Shown here piece by piece: positions 28,687-37,442 of a stretch of 64,000 nt of DNA (within the stretch, counting starts at the first letter, position 1; each line of letters opens with the position of its first letter). The notes beneath the pieces were generated by a model. The model saw only the letters and a program-made list of their open reading frames with translations, did not search any database and was not told the DNA's origin. The DNA lies in the NCBI RefSeq assembly GCF_014645555.1, contig NZ_BMLY01000004.1:115786-179785 (forward strand), written 5' to 3'. Source of the DNA: Silvimonas amylolytica. GTDB taxonomy: Bacteria; Pseudomonadota; Gammaproteobacteria; Burkholderiales; Chitinibacteraceae. The position numbers and the translations under genes were made by a program.

Positions 28687-29442
28687 TCACCCGCGAAACT
28701 CGTCTTTCCACCGGCGCAGGGTAGCAAAGACGCTCACCGGGTTTTGTGCGGCTGGATCACGGGTCTGGGCGGCCGCAATGACGGCCGGCTCGTCCGCTCT
28801 CAGGAAGGGGTTGGTTGCCAGTTCCAGCCCAATGCTCGAAGGCAAAGTGGGTTGGTTGATCTCGCGTTTTGCGGTCTCGTTGATGATGCGGGCGGCCAGA
28901 GGCGCGCTGTCAGGCTCGACTGCGCGGGCAAACCGCAAATTGGATAAGGTGTATTCGTGTGTGCAATAAACCCTGGTGTCTTGCGGCAAGCTGGCCAGCG
29001 CGGAGAGTGAGCGGAACATTTGCGCGGGTGTGCCCTCAAAAAGCCGGCCGCAGCCACCAGCAAACAGTGTGTCGCCACAGAACACCCCACCCGCTCCGAT
29101 ATAGCCGATGTGGTCCAGCGTGTGGCCGGGCAGGGCGATAATCCGGAAGTCCGCATCGAGCAGACGGATGGTATCTCCATCTGTGACGGGATTGGTCACA
29201 CCTGCAATGCTGCCTGGTCCATAGACCGGGCAGGGCGCAGCAGCGGCCAGTTCGGCAAGGCCGCCCACGTGATCGGCGTGGTGATGGGTGGCCAGAATCG
29301 CCACCAGATCGAGCTGATTGGCCTTGAGGTAATCCAGCAATGGCGGGGCGCTGCCCGGATCGACGGCGACGGCAGCGGTGCCGTTTTGCAAAAGCCAGAT
29401 ATAATTGTCATCAAAAATGGGAATCGGGGTGATCTTGAACAT
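28687..29442 (-). CDS. gloB: Hydroxyacylglutathione hydrolase (glyoxalase II)
   Basis: 251 residues. The metallo-beta-lactamase fold with THHHADHVGG near residue 52 supplies ligands for a dinuclear metal centre; later ligands are GHTLDH and the Asp in FCGDTLF. The enzyme hydrolyses S-lactoylglutathione in methylglyoxal detoxification. I chose the ATG giving MFKITPIPIFDDNYIW, matching family length; another ATG is two codons upstream. The start codon overlaps that of the divergent methyltransferase gene, so each gene's promoter must lie within the other's coding sequence. Confidence 0.95.
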   Translation of the reverse strand: MFKITPIPIFDDNYIWLLQNGTAAVAVDPGSAPPLLDYLKANQLDLVAILATHHHADHVGGLAELAAAAPCPVYGPGSIAGVTNPVTDGDTIRLLDADFRIIALPGHTLDHIGYIGAGGVFCGDTLFAGGCGRLFEGTPAQMFRSLSALASLPQDTRVYCTHEYTLSNLRFARAVEPDSAPLAARIINETAKREINQPTLPSSIGLELATNPFLRADEPAVIAAAQTRDPAAQNPVSVFATLRRWKDEFRG

Positions 29443-30202
29443 GGACATGCCCGTCAGCGTGGAAAACACGTTCGACTATTTTGCCGCGTGGCTGCAAAGC
29501 CCGCTAGGCAGTTATGTGCTGGCAGAAGAAGCTGGCTGGTTTGACCGCACGACAGCCGATATTTTCGGCTACAAGGCGGTCCAGCTGGAATTGCCGCAAG
29601 TGGACTGTCTGCGCAATAACCGGATGCCGTGGCGTGCCATTGCCGGGCAGTCGGCGGGCGTGCGCGTGCGCTGCGTGCCGGAGTTATTGCCATTCGAGAA
29701 CCAGTCGCTGGACTTGCTGGCCTTGCCGCACGTACTGGACTTCTGCAAAGACCCCCATCAGGTACTGCGTGAGGCTGAGCGAGTGCTGGTGCCAGAAGGT
29801 CGTCTTTTGATCACAGGGTTCAATCCGTGGAGTTTATGGGGCATGAAACGCTTGCGGCATCGGCAGCAAAGTGTGCCCTGGCAAGGGCAGTTCATCGCAT
29901 TGCCGCGACTGAAAGACTGGTTGTCGTTGCTGAATCTGGAGTCCATGCGCGGGGAATACTTGTGCTACAGCCTGCCGGTACAGCAAGAAAAGTGGCTGAA
30001 TCGCTCGCGCTTCCTGGAAAACGCGGGTGATCGCTGGTGGCCGGCGGCCGGAGGCGTGTATTGTCTGGATCTCGTCAAGCGCGTGCGCGGCGTGCGCATG
30101 ATCGGCCCCGGCTGGAAGCGCGTACCGGCACCTTCGGGTACGCCGGCAGCGGCCATCGACAAGCTGCGCTTCCAGGCTGAAAAAGATCGCTGCAAGCCCT
30201 GA
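29441..30202 (+). CDS. SAM-dependent methyltransferase-like protein next to gloB
   Basis: 253 residues (ATG at 29441, or 29447). The fold is a class I methyltransferase: PHVLDFCKDPHQVLREAERVLVPEGRLLITGFNP covers strands 4–5, but the usual glycine-rich SAM loop (GxGxG) is not evident. This weak SAM motif is common in the methyltransferase-like protein that sits between gloB and rnhA in many betaproteobacteria. Substrate unknown. Confidence 0.75.
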   Translation: MDMPVSVENTFDYFAAWLQSPLGSYVLAEEAGWFDRTTADIFGYKAVQLELPQVDCLRNNRMPWRAIAGQSAGVRVRCVPELLPFENQSLDLLALPHVLDFCKDPHQVLREAERVLVPEGRLLITGFNPWSLWGMKRLRHRQQSVPWQGQFIALPRLKDWLSLLNLESMRGEYLCYSLPVQQEKWLNRSRFLENAGDRWWPAAGGVYCLDLVKRVRGVRMIGPGWKRVPAPSGTPAAAIDKLRFQAEKDRCKP

Positions 30203-30207
30203 ACGGG

Positions 30208-30522
30208 TCAGCTGCTGCGCTCGTCCCGGTCGCAGGCTTTGGCGGTATCGTTGAGTTCTTTCAGGATTTTCTGCGCTTCATCCCGATTTTTGACCTGAAT
30301 GTGCAGGTCGTGACCGCTACCCAGGTTGCCGCCACCAAACACGATATGAACATCTGTATCGGTGACGTCGATGTATTGCACCACGGTCAGATTCAACCAG
30401 CGATCCGGTTTGCCTGCCATGTCCTTGCCCCAGGGCGCCCGCCACAAGCAAAATGGCGCAGCCTCGGTGGCAGTAGATGTCAGCCCGGCAATCAGGAACG
30501 CAACCAGAAAGACAGAACGCAT
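30208..30522 (-). CDS. Small exported protein of unknown function
   Basis: 104 residues. The ATG at 30522 is chosen because GGAG lies nine bases upstream; an earlier ATG at 30537 would place that GGAG inside the gene. A signal peptide (1 to about 21, ending TEA) leaves a mature protein of about 83 residues starting APFCLWRAPWGKD, with two Cys that could form a disulfide. I do not recognise a family. It lies convergent to the methyltransferase gene and 156 bases from divergent rnhA. Confidence 0.6.
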   Translation of the reverse strand: MRSVFLVAFLIAGLTSTATEAAPFCLWRAPWGKDMAGKPDRWLNLTVVQYIDVTDTDVHIVFGGGNLGSGHDLHIQVKNRDEAQKILKELNDTAKACDRDERSS

Positions 30523-30678
30523 TGTGTTCTTCTCCATAAATCGTGAAGGGCTGCTGATGCAGCCCGGTGCAACGGTGATGGCGAGGCGCGCGAAACGCAG
30601 ACAGTGCTACCAGTACGGCCAGTGAGCGCAACGCCACCAACCAGGTTGTGGTGGCGGCTACAGGCCATAAGGATTTGA

Positions 30679-31122
30679 ATGCCCATTGTAGAGATGTATA
30701 CCGACGGTGCCTGCAAGGGCAACCCCGGCCCCGGTGGTTGGGGCGCTTTGTTGCGTTATGGCGATAAAGAAAAAGAACTGTTTGGCGGAGAGCCCCACAC
30801 GACCAACAACCGTATGGAATTGATGGGTGTGATCAAGGGACTGACGCTCCTGCTGCGTCCCTGCGAAGTCATGGTCTACACCGACTCGCAATATGTGAAG
30901 AACGGCATCGAAACCTGGATTCACGGCTGGAAGCGCAATGGCTGGAAGACCGCCGACAAAAAACCGGTGAAGAACGCTGATCTCTGGCAAGAACTGGACA
31001 CTCAGGTACAGCGCCATCAGGTGACCTGGAAATGGGTGAAAGGTCACTCCGGCCACGAATTCAACGAACGCGCTGACCAGTTGGCCAATCGCGGTGTCGA
31101 CCAGGTGCTTGGTCGTCTGTAA
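30679..31122 (+). CDS. rnhA: Ribonuclease HI
   Basis: 147 residues. The catalytic carboxylates are visible: Asp in [18 protein letters not shown] (about 9), Glu in RMELMG (47), Asp in YTDSQY (69) and Asp in NERADQLA (133). The enzyme removes the RNA strand of RNA–DNA hybrids, clearing R-loops and primers. It is followed 20 bases later by dnaQ, the same pairing as in other betaproteobacteria. Confidence 0.97.
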   Translation: MPIVEMYTDGACKGNPGPGGWGALLRYGDKEKELFGGEPHTTNNRMELMGVIKGLTLLLRPCEVMVYTDSQYVKNGIETWIHGWKRNGWKTADKKPVKNADLWQELDTQVQRHQVTWKWVKGHSGHEFNERADQLANRGVDQVLGRL

Positions 31123-31142
31123 GTTATTGATATAGAAAATAT

Positions 31143-31886
31143 ATGCGTCAAATCATTCTTGATACTGAAACGACCGGCCTGCGCGTTGATGACGGCAACC
31201 GCATTCTGGAAATCGCCGCGCTGGAGATGATCGACCGCAAGATTGTGGCCGAACATACCTTGCATCTTTACATCAATCCCGGGCGTGATAGCGAAGAAGG
31301 CGCGCTGGGCGTGCACGGGTTGACCACTGAGTTTTTGTCAGACAAGCCCAAATTTGCTGCCATTGTTGATGACTTCCTGAGCTTTGTGGCCGGTTCGGAA
31401 TTGATCATCCACAACGCGCCATTTGACGTGGGTTTTCTGAACGCCGAACTGGGTTTGCTGGGACGCGGCAAGATCACCGATTACGTCGCTAGCGTGATCG
31501 ATACGCTGGCCATGGCCAAAGACCAGTTTCCGGGCAAGCGCAATAGTCTGGATGCCCTGTGTGACCGGTTTGAAGTAGACCGCTCTGCGCGGGTGCTGCA
31601 TGGCGCCCTGATCGACTGTGAACTGCTGGCTGAAGTTTATCTGGCACTGACTCGCGGTCAGGACAGCTTGCTGATCGATTTCCAGCCCGAAACCAGCAGT
31701 GGCGGTGCTGCGGGCGTCAGTGCCAGCGGTATCGCGCGCAAACCGCTTAAAGTGTTGCTGCCGACGGAAGACGAACTGGCCGCACACGATACCTACCTGA
31801 ATGATCTGGACAAAATCGTCAAAGGCCAATGCCTGTGGCATGCCATTGAAAACCCCGCGCCGACTGAAACCGGTACCGCACAATGA
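31143..31886 (+). CDS. dnaQ: DNA polymerase III epsilon subunit (3'-5' proofreading)
   Basis: 247 residues. DEDDh exonuclease motifs are present: LDTETTG (7–13), HNAPFDVGF (about 93) and HGALIDCELLAEVY (about 155). After the exonuclease domain, GQDSLLIDF resembles the beta-clamp-binding peptide of E. coli epsilon, and the C-terminal tail should bind the polymerase alpha subunit. It overlaps ispD by ATGA, so the operon rnhA–dnaQ–ispD is translationally linked. Confidence 0.95.
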   Translation: MRQIILDTETTGLRVDDGNRILEIAALEMIDRKIVAEHTLHLYINPGRDSEEGALGVHGLTTEFLSDKPKFAAIVDDFLSFVAGSELIIHNAPFDVGFLNAELGLLGRGKITDYVASVIDTLAMAKDQFPGKRNSLDALCDRFEVDRSARVLHGALIDCELLAEVYLALTRGQDSLLIDFQPETSSGGAAGVSASGIARKPLKVLLPTEDELAAHDTYLNDLDKIVKGQCLWHAIENPAPTETGTAQ

Positions 31887-32584
31887 GCATCATCGCGCTA
31901 CTGCCCGCTGCTGGCAGCGGCAGCCGTATGGGCGCGGCAATGCCCAAGCAATATCTCCCGCTGTGCGGCAAAACCGTGATGGAACACACCGTCGCTGCGC
32001 TACATGCCGTGCCGGAAATCGACCTGGTTGCCGTGGTGGTTTCGCCCGATGACACCCGCTGGGGTGAACTGGACTGGGGCGGCTTTGACCGCCTCAAGGT
32101 GCTGCGTTGCGGTGGCGATAGCCGTGCGGCATCGGTTTGCAATGGCCTTGAGGCTTTGCGTGCCGAAGGCTTTGACGCTCAAAGCTGGGTGCTGGTGCAC
32201 GATGCTGCCCGGCCATGCGTATCGCCCGATCTGGTGTCTGGCATGATTGCAGCGCTCAAAGATGACCCGGTTGGCGGCATCCTGGCCGTGCCGGTAGCAG
32301 ATACCCTGAAAGCGGCAGATGCCAGCCAACGGATTGCGGCCACTCGTCCACGGGATGGTTTGTGGCAAGCTCAGACGCCGCAGATGTTCCGCTTGCAGCC
32401 GCTCCACGATGCCCTCGTGAGCGGCATGGGGCCGGATATCACCGACGAGGCCAGCGCCATTGAAAAAACCGGGCAGTCCCCAAAACTGATTCACGGTAGC
32501 CCGTGGAATCTGAAAGTGACTTACCCGCAGGATCTACACCTGGCCAGCCTGATCCTGGCCAGTGCATCACATGACAAGGATTGA
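31883..32584 (+). CDS. ispD: 2-C-methyl-D-erythritol 4-phosphate cytidylyltransferase
   Basis: 233 residues. The nucleotide-binding loop LPAAGSGSRMGAAMPKQY opens the protein, and VHDAARPCV and DEASAIE are catalytic-site motifs. IspD joins CTP to methylerythritol phosphate in the MEP isoprenoid pathway. The start overlaps dnaQ. IspF, the next-but-one enzyme, is two genes downstream, separated by a methionine sulfoxide reductase gene. Confidence 0.96.
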   Translation: MSIIALLPAAGSGSRMGAAMPKQYLPLCGKTVMEHTVAALHAVPEIDLVAVVVSPDDTRWGELDWGGFDRLKVLRCGGDSRAASVCNGLEALRAEGFDAQSWVLVHDAARPCVSPDLVSGMIAALKDDPVGGILAVPVADTLKAADASQRIAATRPRDGLWQAQTPQMFRLQPLHDALVSGMGPDITDEASAIEKTGQSPKLIHGSPWNLKVTYPQDLHLASLILASASHDKD

Positions 32585-32592
32585 GAAAAAAC

Positions 32593-33084
32593 ATGGCAGA
32601 AACACTGGTGATCGAGGGTGGCAGCAAGGCAGAACGCTACCAGTCGCTGGAAAAGCAACTGGTGGCCTTGCTGGAAGGTGAACATGACCCCATCGCCCGC
32701 ATGGCCAATACGGCTGCGGCATTGCAAATGACGTTTGGTTGGCTGTGGATTGGCTTTTACCGCGTAGTTGGCGAGCAACTGGTGCTGGGCCCGTTCCAGG
32801 GGCCTATCGCCTGCACTCGTATTGCTTATGGCAAAGGCGTGTGCGGTGGTGCCTGGGCGCAGAACAAAACGCTGGTGGTGCCGGATGTAGACGCCTTCCC
32901 CGGCCATATCGCGTGCTCGTCGCTCTCTCGCTCTGAAGTGGTGGTGCCGCTGCACGATGCAGATGGCAAGGTCACTGGCGTGCTGGATGTAGACAGCACC
33001 GAGCTAGCCACCTTTGATGATGAAGACGGCTACTGGCTGGAGCGTCTGATGGCCGTAATGACCGACGTGAAGGTGTCAGCATGA
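32593..33084 (+). CDS. msrC: Free methionine-(R)-sulfoxide reductase, GAF type
   Basis: 163 residues, essentially one GAF domain. The three conserved cysteines of the fRMsr family (YebR/MsrC) are present: [16 protein letters not shown] and HIACSS, the last being the likely catalytic one with a disulfide-forming partner. The enzyme reduces free methionine R-sulfoxide. The ATG at 32593 is preferred to a TTG four codons upstream. It lies between ispD and ispF and overlaps ispF by ATGA, an unusual companion for isoprenoid genes. Confidence 0.9.
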   Translation: MAETLVIEGGSKAERYQSLEKQLVALLEGEHDPIARMANTAAALQMTFGWLWIGFYRVVGEQLVLGPFQGPIACTRIAYGKGVCGGAWAQNKTLVVPDVDAFPGHIACSSLSRSEVVVPLHDADGKVTGVLDVDSTELATFDDEDGYWLERLMAVMTDVKVSA

Positions 33085-33557
33085 GAATCGGCCAGGGCTG
33101 GGATGTGCATCGTCTTGTCGAAGGGCGCAAGCTGATCCTCGGTGGCGTAGAGATTCCATTTCATCTCGGCCTGTTGGGCCATTCCGATGCCGACGCGCTT
33201 TTGCATGCCATCACCGATGCTGTGCTTGGTGCGGCTGGGCTGGGTGATATTGGCCGGCATTTTCCGGACACCGATCCTGATTTCAAAGGCGCAGACAGTC
33301 GTGTGCTGCTGCGCGAAGCCGTACGCCGCGCAGGCGAGGCGGGCTGGGAAGTCGGCAACGTAGACGCCAGTATTCTGATCCAGCAGCCCAAAATGGCGCC
33401 GCACATTCCGGCCATGGTTGCCAATATCGCGGCAGATCTGGGTGTGACACCGGCCCAGGTGAATGTCAAAGCCAAAACCTACGAAAAACTGGGCTCGGTT
33501 GGCGCATCAGAATCCGTCGAAGCGCAGGCCGTGTGCCTGTTGTTGCCGCGCGATTAA
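33081..33557 (+). CDS. ispF: 2-C-methyl-D-erythritol 2,4-cyclodiphosphate synthase
   Basis: 158 residues. Zinc ligands lie in GWDVHR (Asp8, His10) and [12 protein letters not shown] (His42). The motif [12 protein letters not shown] near the C-terminus binds the cytidine moiety. It releases CMP and forms the cyclic diphosphate in the MEP pathway. It is translationally coupled to the upstream fRMsr gene and lies nine bases before the homocysteine methyltransferase gene. Confidence 0.97.
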   Translation: MRIGQGWDVHRLVEGRKLILGGVEIPFHLGLLGHSDADALLHAITDAVLGAAGLGDIGRHFPDTDPDFKGADSRVLLREAVRRAGEAGWEVGNVDASILIQQPKMAPHIPAMVANIAADLGVTPAQVNVKAKTYEKLGSVGASESVEAQAVCLLLPRD

Positions 33558-33566
33558 GGAGCGGGT

Positions 33567-34499
33567 GTGAGCACTGCGCGTGAGTTGGTCCTGCTGGACG
33601 GTGGCATGGGGCGCGAACTGGCCCGCATGGGCGCACCATTCCGTCAGCCGGAGTGGTCGGCATTGGCGCTGATGGAAGCCCCCGAGTCTGTCCGGCAGGT
33701 GCACGACCGGTTTATTGCTGCGGGCGCACAGGTGATTACCACCAATAGTTACGCGGTTGTGCCGTTTCACGTCGGTGAGGCCGTCTTTGCAGTTGAAGGC
33801 AAGCAATTGGCAGCACTGGCAGGGCAATTGGCCCGAGATGCTGCCGCTGCGGCTTCTCACGCGGTGCGGGTGGCGGGATCATTGCCACCAACCTGTGGCT
33901 CTTACCGCGCCGATCTGTTTGATCGCAAACAGGCCGATCGCATTCTGGCTTGTCTGGTGAGTGCGCTGGCACCCTCCGTTGATGTCTGGCTGGCAGAAAC
34001 CCAAAGTACTACCGCAGAAGTGATCGCCGTTCGGGCCGCGCTTGACGCACAGCAGCAGACGCAACCCTTGTGGGTGTCTTATACGCTGGAAGATGAACAC
34101 CCGGACCCGGCGTGTCCGCGCATCCGCTCGGGAGAGTCTGTGGCAGATGCCGTGAAGGTGGCTGTCGAACTGGATGCTGCTGCGATTCTGTTCAATTGCA
34201 GCCAGCCTGAGGTAATGAGTGCTGCCGTGCGCGAAGCGCGCGCCGTGCTCGGCCATCTGGATGTGGATTTACCCGTCGGCGTGTATGCCAATGCTTTTCC
34301 GCCGCAAAGCGCAGATGCCGAGGCGAATGGCGAACTTGATGAACTGCGCCCGGATCTTGATCCGTCCGGCTATGCGCGCTGGGCATCACGCTGGCTGGAT
34401 GAAGGCGTGAGCATCGTCGGTGGCTGCTGCGGCATTGGCCCCGCACACATTGCGTGTGTCCATGAGGTCATCGCTGAACACGATCATCCGCACGGCTGA
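33567..34499 (+). CDS. Homocysteine S-methyltransferase family protein
   Basis: 310 residues starting at GTG (AAGGAG precedes it). The fold is a TIM barrel with LLDGGMGREL at the start and the zinc-binding cysteines FNCSQPE (about 212) and GGCCGIGPAHI (about 293). The family transfers a methyl group, often from S-methylmethionine or a betaine, to homocysteine to form methionine. Being last in an operon with free methionine sulfoxide reductase, it may help keep the methionine pool. The methyl donor cannot be told from sequence. Confidence 0.88.
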   Translation: MSTARELVLLDGGMGRELARMGAPFRQPEWSALALMEAPESVRQVHDRFIAAGAQVITTNSYAVVPFHVGEAVFAVEGKQLAALAGQLARDAAAAASHAVRVAGSLPPTCGSYRADLFDRKQADRILACLVSALAPSVDVWLAETQSTTAEVIAVRAALDAQQQTQPLWVSYTLEDEHPDPACPRIRSGESVADAVKVAVELDAAAILFNCSQPEVMSAAVREARAVLGHLDVDLPVGVYANAFPPQSADAEANGELDELRPDLDPSGYARWASRWLDEGVSIVGGCCGIGPAHIACVHEVIAEHDHPHG

Positions 34500-34516
34500 C
34501 GGGTCAGGCAGGTAGG

Positions 34517-35308
34517 TCAGTGAGCGTGAACCGGTAGACGCGTGCCAGGCCGTGGCTGGCCTGCATCGTCCAGTAAAGGCGTCGCGCTGAGCGTCAGCAT
34601 TGACCACGCACCGTCTTGCCATTGCAGATACCCTCCCGCTCCGGCGTACCAGTCGGGTAATACCCAACGGGTCCCAAAGGGCGCATCGTGTCGTGCAGGC
34701 CGGTGGGTATGGCCGTGGATCATCACCCTGGTGCCAGCAGTAACCAGTGCGGTTTCAATGGCAGTGACGTTGACATCCATGATGCTCTGCATCTTTGTCT
34801 GGTTGGCGGCACTGGACTGCGCCCTTAACTGCCCGGCTTTGCGATTGCGCCAGCGATAGGGTAGGGCCAGCCAGATCGCCTGCGCCCAGCCACTGCGCAC
34901 AATGCGGCGAAACTTCATATAGTTCGCGTCATCTGTACAGTAGGCATCGCCGTGTGCCAGTAGTACGGGTGTGTTGTCATCCAGTGAGATGGTCGTGGGG
35001 TCGGGCAGGATCGTCAGGCCAGCTTCGCGCGCCAGCCTTTTGCCGCACAGAAAATCCCGGTTGCCGGGCATGAAATACACCGCCACGCCACTGCGGGTGA
35101 GTTGCTGGATGTCCTGCGCGATCCCGGCGTAATAAGGCTCTGACAATTGGTCGTCGCCAATCCAGGCGTTGAACAAATCCCCAAGGATATACAGCCGGCT
35201 GGCGGCGCTGGCGCGTTCGGCCAGAAAGCGCCGGAATGCCCCGGTGGTGGCCGGGTCTGCCGGTGAAAGGTGCAGATCAGAGATAAACAGGGTCGGTCGG
35301 ATCATCAT
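34517..35308 (-). CDS. lpxH: UDP-2,3-diacylglucosamine diphosphatase
   Basis: 263 residues. Calcineurin-like motifs FISDLHL (8–14), LGDLFNAWIGDD (about 42), PGNRDFL (about 80), LLAHGDAYC (about 116) and HGHTHRPA (about 198) provide the two-metal site. LpxH removes UMP from UDP-diacylglucosamine in lipid A synthesis, at the inner face of the cytoplasmic membrane. It ends convergently with the homocysteine methyltransferase gene. It follows the cyclophilin genes on the same strand after a terminator. Confidence 0.95.
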   Translation of the reverse strand: MMIRPTLFISDLHLSPADPATTGAFRRFLAERASAASRLYILGDLFNAWIGDDQLSEPYYAGIAQDIQQLTRSGVAVYFMPGNRDFLCGKRLAREAGLTILPDPTTISLDDNTPVLLAHGDAYCTDDANYMKFRRIVRSGWAQAIWLALPYRWRNRKAGQLRAQSSAANQTKMQSIMDVNVTAIETALVTAGTRVMIHGHTHRPARHDAPFGTRWVLPDWYAGAGGYLQWQDGAWSMLTLSATPLLDDAGQPRPGTRLPVHAH

Positions 35309-35323
35309 GATTGAGGAGCATAC

Positions 35324-35355
35324 AAAAAGCGCGGCCAGATGACCGCGCTTTTTTT
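35324..35355. terminator. Terminator between ppiB and lpxH
   Basis: An 11-bp stem AAAAAGCGCGG/CCGCGCTTTTT with an eight-base loop and T-runs on both strands. On the minus strand it ends the cyclophilin transcript just before the lpxH start, so lpxH needs its own promoter. Confidence 0.9.
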
Positions 35356-35396
35356 GTGTAACGACGTTGGCAGGGTTGTGCCAGCCGCCAGAGTGC

Positions 35397-35900
35397 TTAT
35401 TCCAGGACTTCAGCGGTCACGATACTGACATCGTCACGTGGCACATCCTGGTGGAAGCCTTTGTTGCCAGTCTTCACGCCCTTGATCTGGTCAACGACAT
35501 CCTTGCCTTCGACTACTTTGCCGAACACAGCGTAACCCCAGCCTTGCGGCGTCGGGGACTTGTAGTTCAGGAAGTCGTTATCAGACACGTTGATGAAAAA
35601 CTGCGCGGAGGCCGAATGCGGTTCCGGCGTGCGGGCCATGGCAACCGTGTAGGCATCGTTCTTCAGGCCGTTGCTGGCTTCGTTCTCGATGTTTTCGCGG
35701 GTCGGCTTTTGTTTCAGGCCGGACTCAAAGCCGCCGCCCTGAATCATGAAACCGTCGATGACGCGGTGGAACACCGTACCGTTGTAGTGGCCGTCTTGCA
35801 CATATTGCACAAAATTGGCGACGGTTTTCGGTGCCTTGGCTTCATCCAGCTCCAGCACGATATCGCCCATGGAGGTGGCAAGCTTCACTTTGGTCGTCAT
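35397..35900 (-). CDS. ppiB: Cytoplasmic peptidyl-prolyl isomerase, cyclophilin B type
   Basis: 167 residues, no signal peptide. The cyclophilin core has [13 protein letters not shown] (catalytic Arg near 48), [12 protein letters not shown]-like sequence and [10 protein letters not shown]. It speeds cis–trans isomerisation of prolyl bonds. It lies 48 bases downstream of a second, exported cyclophilin gene; the pair gives one enzyme per compartment. Confidence 0.95.
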   Translation of the reverse strand: MTTKVKLATSMGDIVLELDEAKAPKTVANFVQYVQDGHYNGTVFHRVIDGFMIQGGGFESGLKQKPTRENIENEASNGLKNDAYTVAMARTPEPHSASAQFFINVSDNDFLNYKSPTPQGWGYAVFGKVVEGKDVVDQIKGVKTGNKGFHQDVPRDDVSIVTAEVLE

Positions 35901-35948
35901 GGTGTCGTGTCCTTTAAAAGGGTCTGCAAATTACAAAAATCAAAAAAA

Positions 35949-36509
35949 TTACTTGCTGCCGCTAGTGCGTGCACTCTTGATCAGGATTGGCGTTGCCGGC
36001 ACGTCACCGGGCACGGTCGGCGCATCGGCGATGGCGTCAACCACTTCCATACCCTTGATCACCTTGCCAAATACGGCATAGCCATAGCCGTCGCGGCTCG
36101 GGTAATTCAGGAAATCGTTGTTCTTGAGGTTGATATAGAACTGGCTGGTGGCCGAGTCTGGATCGCCGGTACGGGCCATTGCCAAGGTGCCGCGGTCATT
36201 CTTCAGACCGGCCTTGTAGGCTTTGGCTGCTTCGTTTTTGATCGGCGCACGCGTCGGACGTTCCTTCATGTTGGCGTCCATGCCACCGCCTTGTACCACA
36301 AAGTCTTTGACCACCCGATGAAAGATAGTGCCATCGTAGTGTTTGTCTTTTACATATTGCAGAAAGTTGGCGACGGACGCCGGTGCAGCATCCGGATACA
36401 ACTCGACGGTGATCTGGCCCTTGGATGTATCCAGAACCACTTGCGGATTGGCAGCGGCAGCCACGCCAGCGATCAGTGTCAGGCCCAGTGCCAGCAAGAA
36501 CTTTTTCAT
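35949..36509 (-). CDS. ppiA: Periplasmic peptidyl-prolyl isomerase, cyclophilin A type
   Basis: 186 residues. A signal peptide (1 to about 20, LLALGLTLIAGVAAAANP) precedes a cyclophilin domain with FHRVVKDFVVQGGG and ATSQFYINLKNN. It acts on periplasmic proteins. It is immediately upstream of ppiB on the same strand and divergent from coq7. Confidence 0.95.
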   Translation of the reverse strand: MKKFLLALGLTLIAGVAAAANPQVVLDTSKGQITVELYPDAAPASVANFLQYVKDKHYDGTIFHRVVKDFVVQGGGMDANMKERPTRAPIKNEAAKAYKAGLKNDRGTLAMARTGDPDSATSQFYINLKNNDFLNYPSRDGYGYAVFGKVIKGMEVVDAIADAPTVPGDVPATPILIKSARTSGSK

Positions 36510-36622
36510 GCGTTATGACTCGATGAGGGGACAAGGCGGCAATGATAGCACGGCAATTTGATGCCTCCTTGCGCTAGAATGGGCGCCAATCTGCCGCTTG
36601 AGTGACTACCGGAATCCTTGCC

Positions 36623-37276
36623 ATGTTGCCTGTGCCCCGCCTGCCCGCCCTGCCTTCCGTTGATCGCCTGATTGCTGAATTCGACGTCATGCTGCGTACC
36701 CTGGCGGCGCCCGCGATGAGTGAGCGCACTCATCCGGACGCGCACATTGATGAAGCCGAGATGACCGATGCCGACAAATCCCACGCGGCGGGTCTGATGC
36801 GGGTGAATCATAGTGGCGAGGTTTGTGCGCAGGCGCTTTATCAGGGGCAAAGCCTTACCGCTCGTGACCCTGCCGCCCGGGACGCTTTGCGGCATGCGGC
36901 GCACGAAGAAGTTGAACATCTGGCATGGACCGAGCAACGTCTGCATGAACTGGGGAGTCGCCCTAGCTTGCTCAACCCGTTCTGGTATGCCGGCAGTCTG
37001 GCGCTGGGTGTGGCTGCAGGCGTCATTGGTGACAAATGGAACCTCGGGTTTCTGGCGGAAACCGAACGCCAGGTTGGCGAGCATTTGCAGTCGCACCTGC
37101 GTGAATTGCCCCCGCAAGATGCCAAGAGTCGTGCGGTGGTCGAACAAATGCATACCGATGAAATGCAACACGCGCATCTGGCCGAAGAAATGGGCGGTGC
37201 GCCGTTGCCTCTGCCTGTGGTGCATTTGATGGCGCAAACCTCCAAAGTCATGACGTCGCTGTCTTATCGCTTGTGA
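36623..37276 (+). CDS. coq7: Demethoxyubiquinone hydroxylase
   Basis: 217 residues from the ATG at 36623; a GTG seven codons upstream is open too. A four-helix bundle carries the di-iron ligands: NHSGEVCAQALYQGQ, HEEVEHLAW, ETERQVGEHL and TDEMQHAHLAEE. It adds the 6-hydroxyl (5-hydroxyl in older numbering) to the benzoquinone ring in aerobic ubiquinone synthesis. The hydrophobic stretch GSLALGVAAGVIGDKWNLGF would touch the membrane. Confidence 0.95.
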   Translation: MLPVPRLPALPSVDRLIAEFDVMLRTLAAPAMSERTHPDAHIDEAEMTDADKSHAAGLMRVNHSGEVCAQALYQGQSLTARDPAARDALRHAAHEEVEHLAWTEQRLHELGSRPSLLNPFWYAGSLALGVAAGVIGDKWNLGFLAETERQVGEHLQSHLRELPPQDAKSRAVVEQMHTDEMQHAHLAEEMGGAPLPLPVVHLMAQTSKVMTSLSYRL

Positions 37277-37280
37277 TGTA

Positions 37281-37302
37281 AATCCTCCGGATGGCGGAGG
37301 AT
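37281..37302 (+). terminator. Hairpin after coq7
   Basis: AATCCTCC/GGAGGATT stem directly after the coq7 stop codon. It lacks a T-run, so it may be a weak terminator or an RNA-stabilising structure. Confidence 0.5.
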
Positions 37303-37325
37303 TGGTACTTCGTCACAGCAATTTC

Positions 37326-37339
37326 TTGATTCGAATCAA
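37326..37339 (+). promoter_or_regulatory. Perfect FNR/ANR box upstream of the formate/nitrite channel gene
   Basis: TTGATTCGAATCAA matches the FNR-family consensus TTGATnnnnATCAA at every fixed position. Its centre is about 110 bases before the ATG of the formate/nitrite transporter gene. This predicts oxygen- or NO-responsive activation by an FNR, ANR or DNR-type regulator. A clear -10 element at the usual class II spacing was not found. Confidence 0.75.
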
Positions 37340-37442
37340 TTGTTTGTAAAGTGGCATGTTCCAGCGGAACTTGTTCACAGAGAACCCCCCGACGCCCCGC
37401 GTATAACTGCATGTCATATCACTTTGACCACGCAGGTGCGGC

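Noticed and set aside
35367-36518. Open frame of 383 codons across both cyclophilin genes, plus strand
   Set aside because: It spans two clearly coding minus-strand genes and their spacer. The translation is rich in His, Arg and Val and has no family features.
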